Made by a program: the position numbers and the translations under genes. The notes beneath the pieces were generated by a model. That model searched no databases, was not told the DNA's origin, and saw only the letters and a list, made by a program, of their open reading frames with translations. From Geoglobus acetivorans (GTDB taxonomy: Archaea; Halobacteriota; Archaeoglobi; Archaeoglobales; Archaeoglobaceae), in NCBI RefSeq assembly GCF_000789255.1, contig NZ_CP009552.1:1550001-1614000 (forward strand): a stretch of 64,000 nucleotides of DNA, written 5' to 3'. This document shows positions 34,952-43,578 of the stretch, in pieces (positions within the stretch are counted from its first letter, which is position 1; the number at the start of each line of letters is the position of its first letter).

Positions 34952-35636
34952 GCTTTGACACGAGTTCGCTTTTTATCTTTGAGTTTCTTCCGCTCTCACA
35001 CACCATTGTTCTGACACCGATTATATCGGGGCGAAGGTCCTTCAGAATGTCTATGTGTTCCCAGGAAAGCGTCCCTGCAAGCGCACAGAACATTCCCCCA
35101 TCCCTCGCAGAGTCGATGAATTTCTCCAGATCTTCTCTGGTCATGAACTCAAACAGGTTTTTTCCGTCCTTTATTGCCGTATCGACCATTATTCCATCGC
35201 ATCCAGCATTGGATGCAGGCTCAGCAATTGCAAGAGGTGAAACCGATCCCACTCTCGAGTGATCAGCGTATGCTGCCGCAACAACGTATGCCGAGGGGTT
35301 GTAATCCTTAACGGCCTTTACGACCTTCTCCATCATCTCGTAAACCTGCTCTGAACTTCTAACTCCATAAAGTCCAACCTTTATGTAATCTGCCCCAGCA
35401 ACTGCCGCCCCCAGAGCCGCAAGGCTTGCAGTTCCTGGCTTGAAATCGAGATCTCCCACGGTGGCGCTCAGAAGCTTTCCGTGTTCTTCGACCAGACCCT
35501 TAACACTTCTGATAACCCACGGAAAATTCGCCCCGAGAGACCCCTCAGCCGGGTTTTTCACGTCTATTATGTCTGCTCCGCCCTTTAGAGATTCCAACGC
35601 CTCTTCGAGATTCATGGGTGATACGAGCACCTTCAT
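34932..35636 (-). CDS. mfnB: (5-formylfuran-3-yl)methyl phosphate synthase
   Basis: The 234-residue TIM-barrel protein opens with VLVSPMNLEEALESLKGGAD and IDVKNPAEGSLGANFPWVI, the typical DUF556/MfnB N-terminus with catalytic Lys in DVKNP. It condenses two glyceraldehyde-3-phosphate into the furan precursor of methanofuran. Archaeoglobales use methanofuran in the reverse methyl branch. It overlaps the convergent TrkA-C gene by 20 bases and is divergent from a HisA-like gene. Confidence 0.92.
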   Translation of the reverse strand: MKVLVSPMNLEEALESLKGGADIIDVKNPAEGSLGANFPWVIRSVKGLVEEHGKLLSATVGDLDFKPGTASLAALGAAVAGADYIKVGLYGVRSSEQVYEMMEKVVKAVKDYNPSAYVVAAAYADHSRVGSVSPLAIAEPASNAGCDGIMVDTAIKDGKNLFEFMTREDLEKFIDSARDGGMFCALAGTLSWEHIDILKDLRPDIIGVRTMVCESGRNSKIKSELVSKLMQAVR

Positions 35637-35657
35637 CGCAACACATGGGATAAAGCA

Positions 35658-35668
35658 GTATATATAGA
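35658..35668 (+). promoter_or_regulatory. TATA box in the mfnB / HisA-like divergent region
   Basis: AGTATATATAG lies about 20-25 bases from the ATG at 35684 and about 25 bases from the mfnB start on the other strand. Being near symmetric, one box could serve either direction. The whole divergent spacer is 47 bases. Confidence 0.5.
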
Positions 35669-35683
35669 TGTTGAAAATTTTCC

Positions 35684-36358
35684 ATGGACATTTACTTCGT
35701 GATGGACATCAAAAATGGTAGGGCAGTTGCAGGCAAGGCGGGCAGAAGGGATGAATATGTCGAGGTCGGGAAAGTTAGCCGTGCCGTAAACACGAGCGAT
35801 CCTTTGGAGATTCTTGAGATTTTGAGGCCCAGAAATGTCTATGTGGCGGATCTCGACAGAATTGAAAGCAAAGGGGACAACTCGGACATAATTTCGGGAA
35901 TTTCTGACATGTCCGTTAAGCTGATTGCTGATCTGGGATACCGGACCTTAGATGAGGCAAGAGACCTGCCATTCACTCCGGTCATTGGTACAGAAACTTT
36001 TGATCTCATGGAGCTTGAAGATGGCAACTACATCGTGAGCATCGACATAAAATCCAGGCTGCTCGACAGAAGCGGAAAATTCCGGAATGTCGAAGAGGTG
36101 CTTGAGTACCTCAACTCCTTCAGGCTCTCAGGGGTTCTCGTTCTGCCCATTCACAGTGTGGGGACCATGAAGTTCGATTTTTCCGTAGTTGAGGAGGCAC
36201 TCAGGATTTCAGATCATGATGTGCTGACAGGAGGTGGCATTTCCAGCTATGAAGACCTGGAGATTGCAAGGGATATGGGCATCAGCGGTGTGCTGCTTGC
36301 TACAGCGATACACAGGGGCACGATAGATGTCGAGGTTTTGAGAGTGGGGAAATTATAG
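35684..36358 (+). CDS. HisA/HisF-like TIM-barrel protein (COG1411 type)
   Basis: The 224-residue protein resembles ProFAR isomerase HisA in its opening (VMDIKNGRAVAGKAGRRDEY) and in the phosphate-binding end (LTGGGISSYEDL). It belongs to the separate archaeal group related to HisA of unknown function. There are no histidine genes around it. It is divergent from mfnB, sharing a 47-base promoter region, so a role in methanofuran or another archaeal cofactor is possible. That link is inference from neighbourhood. Confidence 0.75.
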   Translation: MDIYFVMDIKNGRAVAGKAGRRDEYVEVGKVSRAVNTSDPLEILEILRPRNVYVADLDRIESKGDNSDIISGISDMSVKLIADLGYRTLDEARDLPFTPVIGTETFDLMELEDGNYIVSIDIKSRLLDRSGKFRNVEEVLEYLNSFRLSGVLVLPIHSVGTMKFDFSVVEEALRISDHDVLTGGGISSYEDLEIARDMGISGVLLATAIHRGTIDVEVLRVGKL

Positions 36359-36392
36359 AAAAAAACTTAACTCCTTGAATGTACGGAAGGAT

Positions 36393-37226
36393 ATGAAACT
36401 CATTGCAGGCCCATCTTCTCCATTGCTTGCAAAGAGGCTGTCTGAGGCTGCAAAAATTGATATCGCCGACACAACGTACAGAAAGTTTCCTGATGGGGAA
36501 CTCTACGTCAGGGTAAACGATGCATCCGATGACAGATATGTGGTCGTGAACAGCATAAATTCAAATGAGGATCTGGTTTATCTTCTTCTGATTTTCGAAG
36601 CTCTCTCTGAGAAGGAGATCATCGCAGTAATCCCGTACATGGGTTATGCCAGACAGGACAGGGCGTTTCTTGAGGGTGAGGCTGTCAGCATAAGGGCGAT
36701 TGCAAGGCTGATTGAGGGTTATGCCGAGAGGGTAATAACGGTCAACATCCACAGCAGCGAGGCAAAAAATCACTTCAGGAAGCTTGTTGAGGTCGATGCC
36801 ATGCCTCTGATTGGGGAGCATTACAGGGAAAGAGATGTTATTATGCTCTCACCGGATAAGGGTTCTCTCTCAAGGGTTAGGGTTGCTGCACAGGTTGCAG
36901 GCTGTGATTTTGATTATCTCGAAAAAACGAGGATTGATGCGGAAAATGTTGTGATACAGCCAAAAAATCTGGATGTCGGGGGCAGGAAGGTCGTGATAGT
37001 TGATGATATCATCTCCACGGGAGGCACGATGGTTACTGCAGCAAAACAGCTTGCGGGAAATGCTGAAGGCATCGAAGCTGCCTGTGTGCATGCAGTTCTT
37101 GCCTCAAACGCTCTGAACAAGCTGTATTCCGCCGGAATCTCTGAGGTCATTTCGACTGATACTGTGGAGAGGCAGATAAGTAAGCTAAGTGCAGCGGAAC
37201 TGATCTCAGAGGTGATACTGGATTGA
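36393..37226 (+). CDS. prs: Ribose-phosphate pyrophosphokinase (PRPP synthetase)
   Basis: The 277-residue enzyme has KFPDGELYVRV near residue 32, IPYMGYARQDRAF in the catalytic loop near 85, and the PRPP-binding VIVDDIISTGGTM near 205. It makes PRPP from ribose-5-phosphate and ATP. It is slightly shorter than bacterial Prs, as usual for archaea. The ATG at 36393 follows GGAAGG; the upstream TTG is not used. It overlaps the thioesterase gene by 4 bases. Confidence 0.93.
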   Translation: MKLIAGPSSPLLAKRLSEAAKIDIADTTYRKFPDGELYVRVNDASDDRYVVVNSINSNEDLVYLLLIFEALSEKEIIAVIPYMGYARQDRAFLEGEAVSIRAIARLIEGYAERVITVNIHSSEAKNHFRKLVEVDAMPLIGEHYRERDVIMLSPDKGSLSRVRVAAQVAGCDFDYLEKTRIDAENVVIQPKNLDVGGRKVVIVDDIISTGGTMVTAAKQLAGNAEGIEAACVHAVLASNALNKLYSAGISEVISTDTVERQISKLSAAELISEVILD

Positions 37227-37612
37227 AGTTCGAGATTGAGATCTGGTTCGGGGACCTTGATGCCTACGGGCACGTTAACAACGCAGTTTTTGCGAGATTT
37301 CTTGAGACTGCGAGAGTGAAATTTTTCAGAGAGAGGTTTGGAAAGGTGGAGCCCACCTTTGTGCTGAGACGCATTGAAATCGACTTCATTTCTCCAATGT
37401 TTCTTGGAGAAACTGCTGTGGTCGAAATGGGTGTGGGCGAGATTGGTAACACGAGCTGGGAATTTGTATACACGATAAGAGAAAAGAAAACCGGACGGGA
37501 GGTTCTCAGAGCCAGAACGATTCAGGTATGGGTGGATCTGAAAGAAAATAAGAAAATACCCATTCCGGATGGCGTTAAAAAAGTTCTTGAGGCGGAGAAG
37601 GTGAGCCCATGA
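37223..37612 (+). CDS. Acyl-CoA thioesterase, 4HBT hotdog family
   Basis: The 129-residue hotdog-fold protein has the 4-hydroxybenzoyl-CoA-thioesterase motif [24 protein letters not shown], with the catalytic Asp near residue 12. It hydrolyses acyl-CoA thioesters; the acyl group is not known. It starts at TTG 37223 within the PRPP synthetase stop, with GGTGAT about 8 bases upstream, and its end overlaps the phosphate permease by 4 bases. Confidence 0.85.
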   Translation: MKFEIEIWFGDLDAYGHVNNAVFARFLETARVKFFRERFGKVEPTFVLRRIEIDFISPMFLGETAVVEMGVGEIGNTSWEFVYTIREKKTGREVLRARTIQVWVDLKENKKIPIPDGVKKVLEAEKVSP

Positions 37613-38616
37613 CAGATGTGTTTATCTGGCTTACAATAGCCGTTGGCCTTTACATGGCCTGGAATATCGGTGCAAACGACGCTGCAAACTCCATGGCGAC
37701 ATCATACGGAAGTAAAGCATTAACGCTCAGACAGATCATAATAATGGCCGGTATTCTTGAGTTTCTTGGAGCGTTTCTGTATGGAAAAAGAGTTACGCAT
37801 ACAATAGCAAAGGGCATAGTCCCCATTGAAGCCCTCGATAGCAATCTTGTTGTTATCGGCGCCCTTTCAGCCATTCTGGCGGCGAGTATATGGATAACAG
37901 TGGCAACATACTACCGGCTCCCTGTTTCCACCACGCACTCGATTGTGGGGGCGATGGTTGGCTTTGGACTCGCTGCGGTAAGCCAGGATTACATAAGGCT
38001 TGAGGACATACAGTGGGGCGCTCTCTATAGGATCGTACTCAGCTGGATTGTATCTCCAATTGCGGGCGCAGTGATCGCCTTTCTGCTCTTCACGATAATA
38101 AAAATCTCTCTTCTTTCAAGATTCCGCAATGAGTCTGTGGAACATGTTTTCAGGTATCTTCAGGTTATTACGGCCGGTTACATGGCTTTTGCACATGGAA
38201 GCAACGACGTTGCCAACGCCACAGGTCCAATGGCTGCCGCCATGGGTTACCTCGGCACAGAAACTCCAGCTTGGATACTGATGCTCGGAGGTATTGGAAT
38301 AACCATCGGAATTGCTACATGGGGATACAGGGTGATAATGACAGTAGGAGAGAGAATTACCGAGCTCACATACACAAGAGGGTTTTCGGCGGAATTCGCA
38401 ACTGCCACCACAGTCATAATGGCATCCACACTCGGCATGCCCATATCGACAACACACACTCTTGTGGGGAGTGTCATAGGTGTGGGTCTTGCAGGAGGTA
38501 TCGCAAGCATCGACCTTTCAGTGGTGAAAAGAATTATAGCATCCTGGTTGCTTACTGTTCCTGTGGCAGCAGGTCTGGCGATAGTGTTTTACACCCTGAT
38601 GGTGGTGCTTGTATGA
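37609..38616 (+). CDS. Low-affinity inorganic phosphate transporter, PiT family
   Basis: The 335-residue membrane protein has the two PiT signature repeats: [22 protein letters not shown] near residue 14, and [17 protein letters not shown] near residue 195. Matching [11 protein letters not shown] and [11 protein letters not shown] motifs also repeat. It imports phosphate with a cation. It overlaps by 4 bases the DUF47/PhoU-like gene, the usual partner. Confidence 0.93.
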   Translation: MTDVFIWLTIAVGLYMAWNIGANDAANSMATSYGSKALTLRQIIIMAGILEFLGAFLYGKRVTHTIAKGIVPIEALDSNLVVIGALSAILAASIWITVATYYRLPVSTTHSIVGAMVGFGLAAVSQDYIRLEDIQWGALYRIVLSWIVSPIAGAVIAFLLFTIIKISLLSRFRNESVEHVFRYLQVITAGYMAFAHGSNDVANATGPMAAAMGYLGTETPAWILMLGGIGITIGIATWGYRVIMTVGERITELTYTRGFSAEFATATTVIMASTLGMPISTTHTLVGSVIGVGLAGGIASIDLSVVKRIIASWLLTVPVAAGLAIVFYTLMVVLV

Positions 38617-39293
38617 AGTTTGTTAGAAGTGTTGCAGACGTGTTTGGGTATTCGCCATTCGAAGACCTTCACAGGCATGCTGAACTCTGTGACAGGGCGG
38701 TTGAAAAACTCATGGAGCAGTTCAGGTTCAGTAAGGATGGTGAATGTGATAGGGTGAGAGAACTTGAAAAAGAGATAGACAGCATGGAGTATCAGGCTGA
38801 CCTGATTAAGCAGGAGATCCGGGCGAATGTTACCAAATCACTGTTGATGCCTGTCGACAGGCAGGATCTGCTGAATTTTCTGAAAATGCAGGATCAGATC
38901 ATCGATAACTGCGAACATGTAACCCACATGATCTCATACAAGATAATCTCTGCCAATGAGGAAATCTGGGAGTTGCTGTTCGAACTTCTTTCCCGGGTGA
39001 GGGAGACTGTGAATGAGTATGAAAAACTTGTAGAGCACTTCAAAGGTCTCATTGAGTCATCGTTCTCCAAAAAAGAGATAAATGAAGCTCTCGATCATGT
39101 CCCGGTAATAGAGGAGCTTGAGCACAGATGTGACAAAATACAGATCAAGCTGCACAGAAAAATTTTCAATTCTAAATCGGAGAATGTTCTCGACCTCATA
39201 CTTCTGAACGAGATTGTTGTTAAGCTGGGGGAGATCGCAAACAGCACTGCGAGGGCCGCCAACACGTTCAGAACCATGATCCTGGGGAGGTAG
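38613..39293 (+). CDS. DUF47/PhoU-like partner of the phosphate transporter
   Basis: The 226-residue, mainly helical protein matches the DUF47 (TIGR00153) family of PhoU-like proteins: [19 protein letters not shown] near residue 50, and [20 protein letters not shown] near residue 160. Such proteins regulate PiT transporters. The start is the ATG that overlaps the transporter stop, and it is followed within 3 bases by the phosphoglycerate mutase gene. Confidence 0.88.
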   Translation: MKFVRSVADVFGYSPFEDLHRHAELCDRAVEKLMEQFRFSKDGECDRVRELEKEIDSMEYQADLIKQEIRANVTKSLLMPVDRQDLLNFLKMQDQIIDNCEHVTHMISYKIISANEEIWELLFELLSRVRETVNEYEKLVEHFKGLIESSFSKKEINEALDHVPVIEELEHRCDKIQIKLHRKIFNSKSENVLDLILLNEIVVKLGEIANSTARAANTFRTMILGR

Positions 39294-39296
39294 CAG

Positions 39297-40439
39297 ATGA
39301 AGCATCTCATCCTCATTCCTGATGGACTCGCGGACTGGGAAGTCGAGGAACTCGGGAATAAAACGCCCTTGGACTATGCCGATCCTGAGAACATGAACTA
39401 TCTTGCAAAAGAGGGCATCTGCGGAGTGGCGGAGACAATCCCGGATGGCTTCGAGCCGGGGAGCGACATAGCCAACATGACGATACTCGGGGTGGATCCC
39501 AGAAGATACTACACCGGCAGAGGCCCAATAGAAGCAATGGCGATGGGCGTTGAGGGCAGGATATTCTTCAGGTGCAATCTGGTGTACGTGGAGAAGGGCG
39601 TGATGGTGGACTACAGCGGGAACAGGATTGGCAATGAGGAGGCAAGAAGGGCTTTCGAGGCACTCAACAAAGCCTGCAGTTATGACTTCGTAAGCTTCCA
39701 CCACGGCGTAAGCTTCAGAGGGATTCTCTCGCTTCACAGTGAATTTGACGAAATCCCGAGGACGTATCCGCCCCACGACATTATGGGGGAGAGGTTCGAG
39801 AAATATCTGCCAGCAAACGGTTCTTTGGCCAAGCTGCTGAACGAGCTGATGGAGTGGAGCGTGGAAGTTCTTGCAGAAATTGAGAGCAGAGCGAACATGA
39901 TATGGCCGTGGAGCGGAGGAAAAAGGCCAGAATTTCCGAAATTCGCTGAGAAGTACGGCCTGAGAGGGGCGATGATCAGCGAGGTTGACTTGCTCAGGGG
40001 TGTGGGAAAGGCGATGGACATGGACGTCATAGAGGTGGCTGGAGCTACAGCCTACATGGACACCAACTACAGGGGGCTCGCCAGGGCTACGCTCAAAGCC
40101 CTAAAGAGCCATGACGTTGTCGTGCTCCATACCGAGGGCATAGACGAGGTCGGGCATGAAGGTGAGGCTGAGAAGAAGGTCGAGGCGATACTGATGTACG
40201 ACGAGAAGATTGTTGGATACCTGCTGGACAGGCTGGATCTGGATGAGACGAAGATAATGCTCATCCCAGATCATCCAACACCGGTGAAGCTGAGAACCCA
40301 CGTCGCCGAGGAGGTGCCGTTTGTGATCAAGGACGGTAAAAGAGATGGTGTCAGCAGGTTCACGGAGAAGGAATGCAGAAAAGGGAAGCTGGGAAGGGTT
40401 GACGGGCTCAGGCTCATGGAGCTTTTGATGGGGATTTGA
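39297..40439 (+). CDS. apgM: Cofactor-independent phosphoglycerate mutase, archaeal type
   Basis: The 380-residue alkaline phosphatase-superfamily enzyme starts with [11 protein letters not shown] (metal-binding Asp). It has [14 protein letters not shown] near residue 57, with the family's nucleophile Ser in that loop, and ends with metal ligands in [13 protein letters not shown] and MLIPDHPTP. It interconverts 3- and 2-phosphoglycerate. The Shine-Dalgarno GGGGAGG lies just upstream, over the end of the preceding gene. Confidence 0.92.
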   Translation: MKHLILIPDGLADWEVEELGNKTPLDYADPENMNYLAKEGICGVAETIPDGFEPGSDIANMTILGVDPRRYYTGRGPIEAMAMGVEGRIFFRCNLVYVEKGVMVDYSGNRIGNEEARRAFEALNKACSYDFVSFHHGVSFRGILSLHSEFDEIPRTYPPHDIMGERFEKYLPANGSLAKLLNELMEWSVEVLAEIESRANMIWPWSGGKRPEFPKFAEKYGLRGAMISEVDLLRGVGKAMDMDVIEVAGATAYMDTNYRGLARATLKALKSHDVVVLHTEGIDEVGHEGEAEKKVEAILMYDEKIVGYLLDRLDLDETKIMLIPDHPTPVKLRTHVAEEVPFVIKDGKRDGVSRFTEKECRKGKLGRVDGLRLMELLMGI

Positions 40440-40456
40440 AGCTAAAACACCATTTT

Positions 40457-41544
40457 TCATTCTGGTAGTCTGAGAAGATACAGTCCATCACTCGATCCGA
40501 GCAGGAAGCTTCTGCTGCCCAAGGACAGTATCGAGAAGGCTTTAGCGTTTAATGGGAATTCTATCTTCTCCTGCATCCTGCCGTTCACGTATTCAAGCCC
40601 GGTGAAAAAGTTCCCGGTTTCGTTGTGAATTACAGCAAAAACTTCATCTTGTCCATCGCCATCACTGTCGTCCACCTCTACGGGAGTAAGATAATACCCC
40701 TCTTTCGCCTCGTAGAGCTTCGCAACGCTTGCATCACTGAGATCCAGCAGATATATGCTCTTTGGACCGTACAGAAGTATGGCTTCTTCTCCTTCAAACT
40801 TCGCCAGAATTATCCCCCAGATGTTCTCGTTCAGCAGCTCAAACCTTCCGTCTTCGACAAAGCTGCCGGATCTGTTCAGAAACACAGAAATGATGCTTTT
40901 CGTGTGATTTTCAAAAACCACGCCTGCAACAATGAAATCTTCCGCCCCATCTCCATCCAGGTCGTGGACGAGGCTGCCGAGAACCCTGTTACCCATGCTT
41001 CTCTCAAAAATCTTCTTTGTACCCTTAATCAGCACAACCTTTCCCGTTCCGGTTTTCACATCAAAGCCCGTTAGAATGAGAGTGCCATCACTCATTCTGG
41101 CCACCTTAAGAACAAACTCTTCCAGCTCGGCGATTTCTCTGATTCTGCCATCAGGAGTTATTTCAATCAGCTCAGAGTGTTCGTGAACATTCGGGCTACC
41201 GGTTACAGCCACATATACGTGTCCATTCGATACGCAAGGGTATGAGAAAATCCGGTAACCTTCAAGCGTGTAATTCCAGAGCACATTCATGCCCGAATCT
41301 TGGGGGATGAGCTCGAAAGTGCTGAGCCTGCCCTCTCCCCAGTTGACCGATATGCTGTCATCATCTTCCACCAGAAAGGACTTCATTGAAACCATAAGGT
41401 AGGCGGTCGCATTCACCTTTTCAAGGCCCACAACAGGCCACTCCGATTTCATTAGCTGGATCAGCTCAGGAGGGGCCGGTGGACGATTGCAATCACAACA
41501 AAAAATAATGTAACAAGGGATAGCGCTACCTTCTTTCCCACCAC
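40457..41544 (-). pseudogene. Exported FG-GAP/VCBS-like propeller protein with a frameshift after its signal peptide
   Basis: The main frame, about 340 residues from PPAPPELIQLM to the end, has calcium-loop repeats DLDGDGAEDFIVAG and DDSDGDGQDEVFAVI, as in FG-GAP/VCBS beta-propellers. In another frame a GTG at 41544, six bases after GGGTGAT, starts MVGKKVALSLVTLFFVVIAIV, a clear signal peptide or anchor, then stops. Adding one C to the C-run at 41472-41475 would join the two into one normal exported protein. It may be a true lesion, a sequencing error or phase variation. It is the last gene of the first island operon. Confidence 0.65.
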
Positions 41545-41578
41545 TGCTATCACCCTTCATAGCACGATGCACGCCATT

Positions 41579-41800
41579 CTACGTCAATGTAGCAGCCATA
41601 AATGGTGGAGCATGAGGCTGAGACTGTCCCATAGACCATAGAACAACTACCCCCACTGCCCCAATAATTGCAGGAGTCATAACCGTACCAGTCCAATACT
41701 GAGAGGGAGTTACATCTTGCAGTTTTGTTGCTGCCACTATGCTGGCCCCAACTACTCTCAACAACAACAGAGCCAGCAGCACTACCAAAGCTCTCTTCAT
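41579..41800 (-). CDS. Small exported or membrane protein with MKRA-type signal
   Basis: The 73-residue frame starts MKRALVVLLALLLLRVVGAS, close to the signal sequences of the secreted proteins at 46164 and 53961. A second hydrophobic stretch, PAIIGAVGVVVLWSMG, follows near residue 44. A different frame over the same bases, ending at 41550, encodes a Cys-, Tyr- and Ser-rich stretch that looks like a mature secreted peptide. I cannot tell which frame is used after the signal. No homologue is recognised. Confidence 0.45.
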   Translation of the reverse strand: MKRALVVLLALLLLRVVGASIVAATKLQDVTPSQYWTGTVMTPAIIGAVGVVVLWSMGQSQPHAPPFMAATLT

Positions 41801-41874
41801 CGTATAACCCCCACATCCGAAATTAGAGCTTCAAGGGCATCCAACTCTCTCTTTTCCACCTTTACCACATACAT
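41797..41874 (-). CDS. Possible 25-residue coupled leader peptide
   Basis: A short frame MYVVKVEKRELDALEALISD and five more residues stops in the ATGA overlap with the MKRA-signal protein. The tight coupling and amphipathic sequence are the only support. It could be a translated leader or a gene remnant. Confidence 0.3.
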   Translation of the reverse strand: MYVVKVEKRELDALEALISDVGVIR

Positions 41875-41973
41875 CACCCATACACCCTACAATCCACACA
41901 CTAACAAAAAACAATCCAAAAATTGTAGCTATTAATTGAAACAATCCGTAAAATAAGAGCAGGCTCTCTCTGA

Positions 41974-42432
41974 TTAAATGGTGCTCAGTGAAAAGCACGT
42001 CATAAGCTGAGGTATCAGTGTTAAAGCAGAATAGAGCAGTACAAAAACTGAAAATCCAATAACAGCTTGTTTTCCGACCTCGATATTGCTGTAGAGAAAA
42101 ATCGAAGCACAGATTATTAAACCCGATAATAGAGCGTATTCGATTACAGCAAAGCTGTCGTGAGTTGGGAAAATGTCTGGATATATTCTGTAGGTTGATA
42201 TCAAGAATACATAAGCCAGAAGAGAAAATGCAAAAGGTATGGCAGATTTCTTATTTTCCACCTCCATGCTCAGAAAAATCAAACCGATTAGTGAGATTAC
42301 TGCAAGCAAACCTCTGAATTCGTAAAAAGACAATTTTGTAAATACTATGTAGATCAGATAGTTCATAAACACCAACGAAGTTAAAAACGATGAAATAAAA
42401 ATTTTAAAAAATTTGAAAGTTAATTTCGGCAT
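41974..42432 (-). CDS. Small integral membrane protein of the secreted-protein island
   Basis: The 152-residue protein has four or more transmembrane segments and lysines at the N-terminus. No family is recognised. It follows the pseudogene at 42507 on the same strand. In position and size it resembles the two membrane proteins at 51595-52872 in the parallel operon, but I see no firm sequence match. Confidence 0.6.
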   Translation of the reverse strand: MPKLTFKFFKIFISSFLTSLVFMNYLIYIVFTKLSFYEFRGLLAVISLIGLIFLSMEVENKKSAIPFAFSLLAYVFLISTYRIYPDIFPTHDSFAVIEYALLSGLIICASIFLYSNIEVGKQAVIGFSVFVLLYSALTLIPQLMTCFSLSTI

Positions 42433-42506
42433 AAGGTCACCCTATCAGCACGTAGAAGTCTGTTATTTTGCCCTGATCTCCGCTCCAAGCATCGCAAGTT
42501 TTCATA

Positions 42507-43162
42507 CTACCACATCCTCTGATAGACCATTCTGATTCTTTCCTCACCATCAACCACCTGCCAGCCTTTCTTTTCTATCTTGAATTCTAAGGTTTTTCCC
42601 CCAGTATATGCTTTCCACCCATATCTCGGTTCCCATGGAATCGTGTAGATGAAAAAGAAAGGCAGAGCTTTGAAACCAGAATGGACAGAGAATTCCACAA
42701 ATATTGTCGAATTGCCTTCGAATTCTGCGTAGACCGGAACATTAATCTTGTATTTTTCTGATAACTCCTCTTCATTTTCGGTTCTTGAAATAAATTCTTT
42801 TTCAAGCAGTGGGGAAAGTGTTATATTGGCTCCATAATGTCTATTGTTTTGCCACTTGTGACGGAGATAACTACGGGAAATAAATCTACTTCCTTCAGCT
42901 CAACTTTCAGCATTTTTCCATAAGATGTATCGATTATGGAAACATTCGTATTGGAAGATTGACTTATCACAGGTTTTCCATCCATATACGGGATTGGTAG
43001 AATAAGTGTAACATTTTTTGGTTTTTCTCTCCCGTAAAAGGTGATCTTATATCAATATTCGGCAGGCAGGTTTACGAAAGCCAGAGTAAATCCTGAAAAG
43101 AGAAATCCTATGAAGAAAATTAAAAAAAGAAAGGAGAATATGATTTTAATTCTCTTGCTCAT
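42507..43162 (-). pseudogene. Broken secreted/membrane protein gene with an in-frame stop and a frameshift
   Basis: From ATG 43162 the frame reads a signal peptide (MSKRIKIIFSFLFLIFFIGF) and LAFVNLPAEY. It then meets TGA near 43052 and continues in frame with YKITFYGREKPKNVTLILP and about 70 more residues. A frameshift near 42840 moves the reading into ANITLSPLLEKEFISRTENE and on to TAG at 42507. Joined, this gives about 215 residues of a beta-rich exported protein. The start overlaps the upstream gene as ATGA. The composition is coding throughout, which supports a recent loss. Confidence 0.75.
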
Positions 43163-43578
43163 TTATTTACCCCCGAAGGAGTGCTGTAAGCATTCTCGTT
43201 GTAATACTCGATGAGTCCTTTCACGTATCCTGCGGTCTTTCTCACAAGATCCTGGGTTATTTGTTTCACTTGATCCATGTCCTCCGGCATAATGTATGGT
43301 GTACCTGTATCCGGATCGATTTTTATAAGTGCATCCAAATCGTCTCGATATTGTCTTGAATAGCTAGCAAGGTCTTTCACTGCTTGTTTTGGATCGGATA
43401 TAGATATGATAGGAGCGTTGTATGCTATTGATTTAAGTCCCCAGGAATCTTGATCGTCAAATTTACTGTGTACAGGGCTTTCATAGAAGTCATACCATCC
43501 TCGGAAGAGATGTTGATACTGCTGAACAAGAATCAAACTGTTGTTTTTAGTCAATGTCTGGAAGGATTTTGCAAACAT
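43159..43578 (-). CDS. N-terminally truncated paralogue of the island phospholipase C-like protein
   Basis: The 139-residue protein aligns by eye to the C-terminal part of the protein encoded at 52879-53961. SISDPKQAVKDLASYSRQYRDDL matches AINDPWDATENLASYSHYYFDTL, and QDLVRKTAGYVKGLIEYY matches EDSLLETAKYVLGLVKYV. It lacks the upstream zinc ligands, and the last His is Tyr, so it should not be catalytic. It has no signal peptide. Coupled to the preceding toroid gene by TGATG, it may be a remnant or a non-enzymatic partner. Confidence 0.68.
   Translation of the reverse strand: MFAKSFQTLTKNNSLILVQQYQHLFRGWYDFYESPVHSKFDDQDSWGLKSIAYNAPIISISDPKQAVKDLASYSRQYRDDLDALIKIDPDTGTPYIMPEDMDQVKQITQDLVRKTAGYVKGLIEYYNENAYSTPSGVNK

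Noticed and set aside
38271-38612. Upstream extension of the PhoU-like gene across the phosphate transporter
   Set aside because: The extension is the shadow of the transporter's C-terminal half. ATG 38613 overlapping the transporter stop is the natural start.
42438-42505. Short frame between the pseudogene and the membrane protein
   Set aside because: It stops after 13 codons and has no Shine-Dalgarno. It is spacer.
43040-43060. In-frame TGA in the broken secreted-protein gene read as selenocysteine
   Set aside because: No selenoprotein family fits and no SECIS-like element is evident. A second lesion (a frameshift) in the same gene points to a pseudogene.
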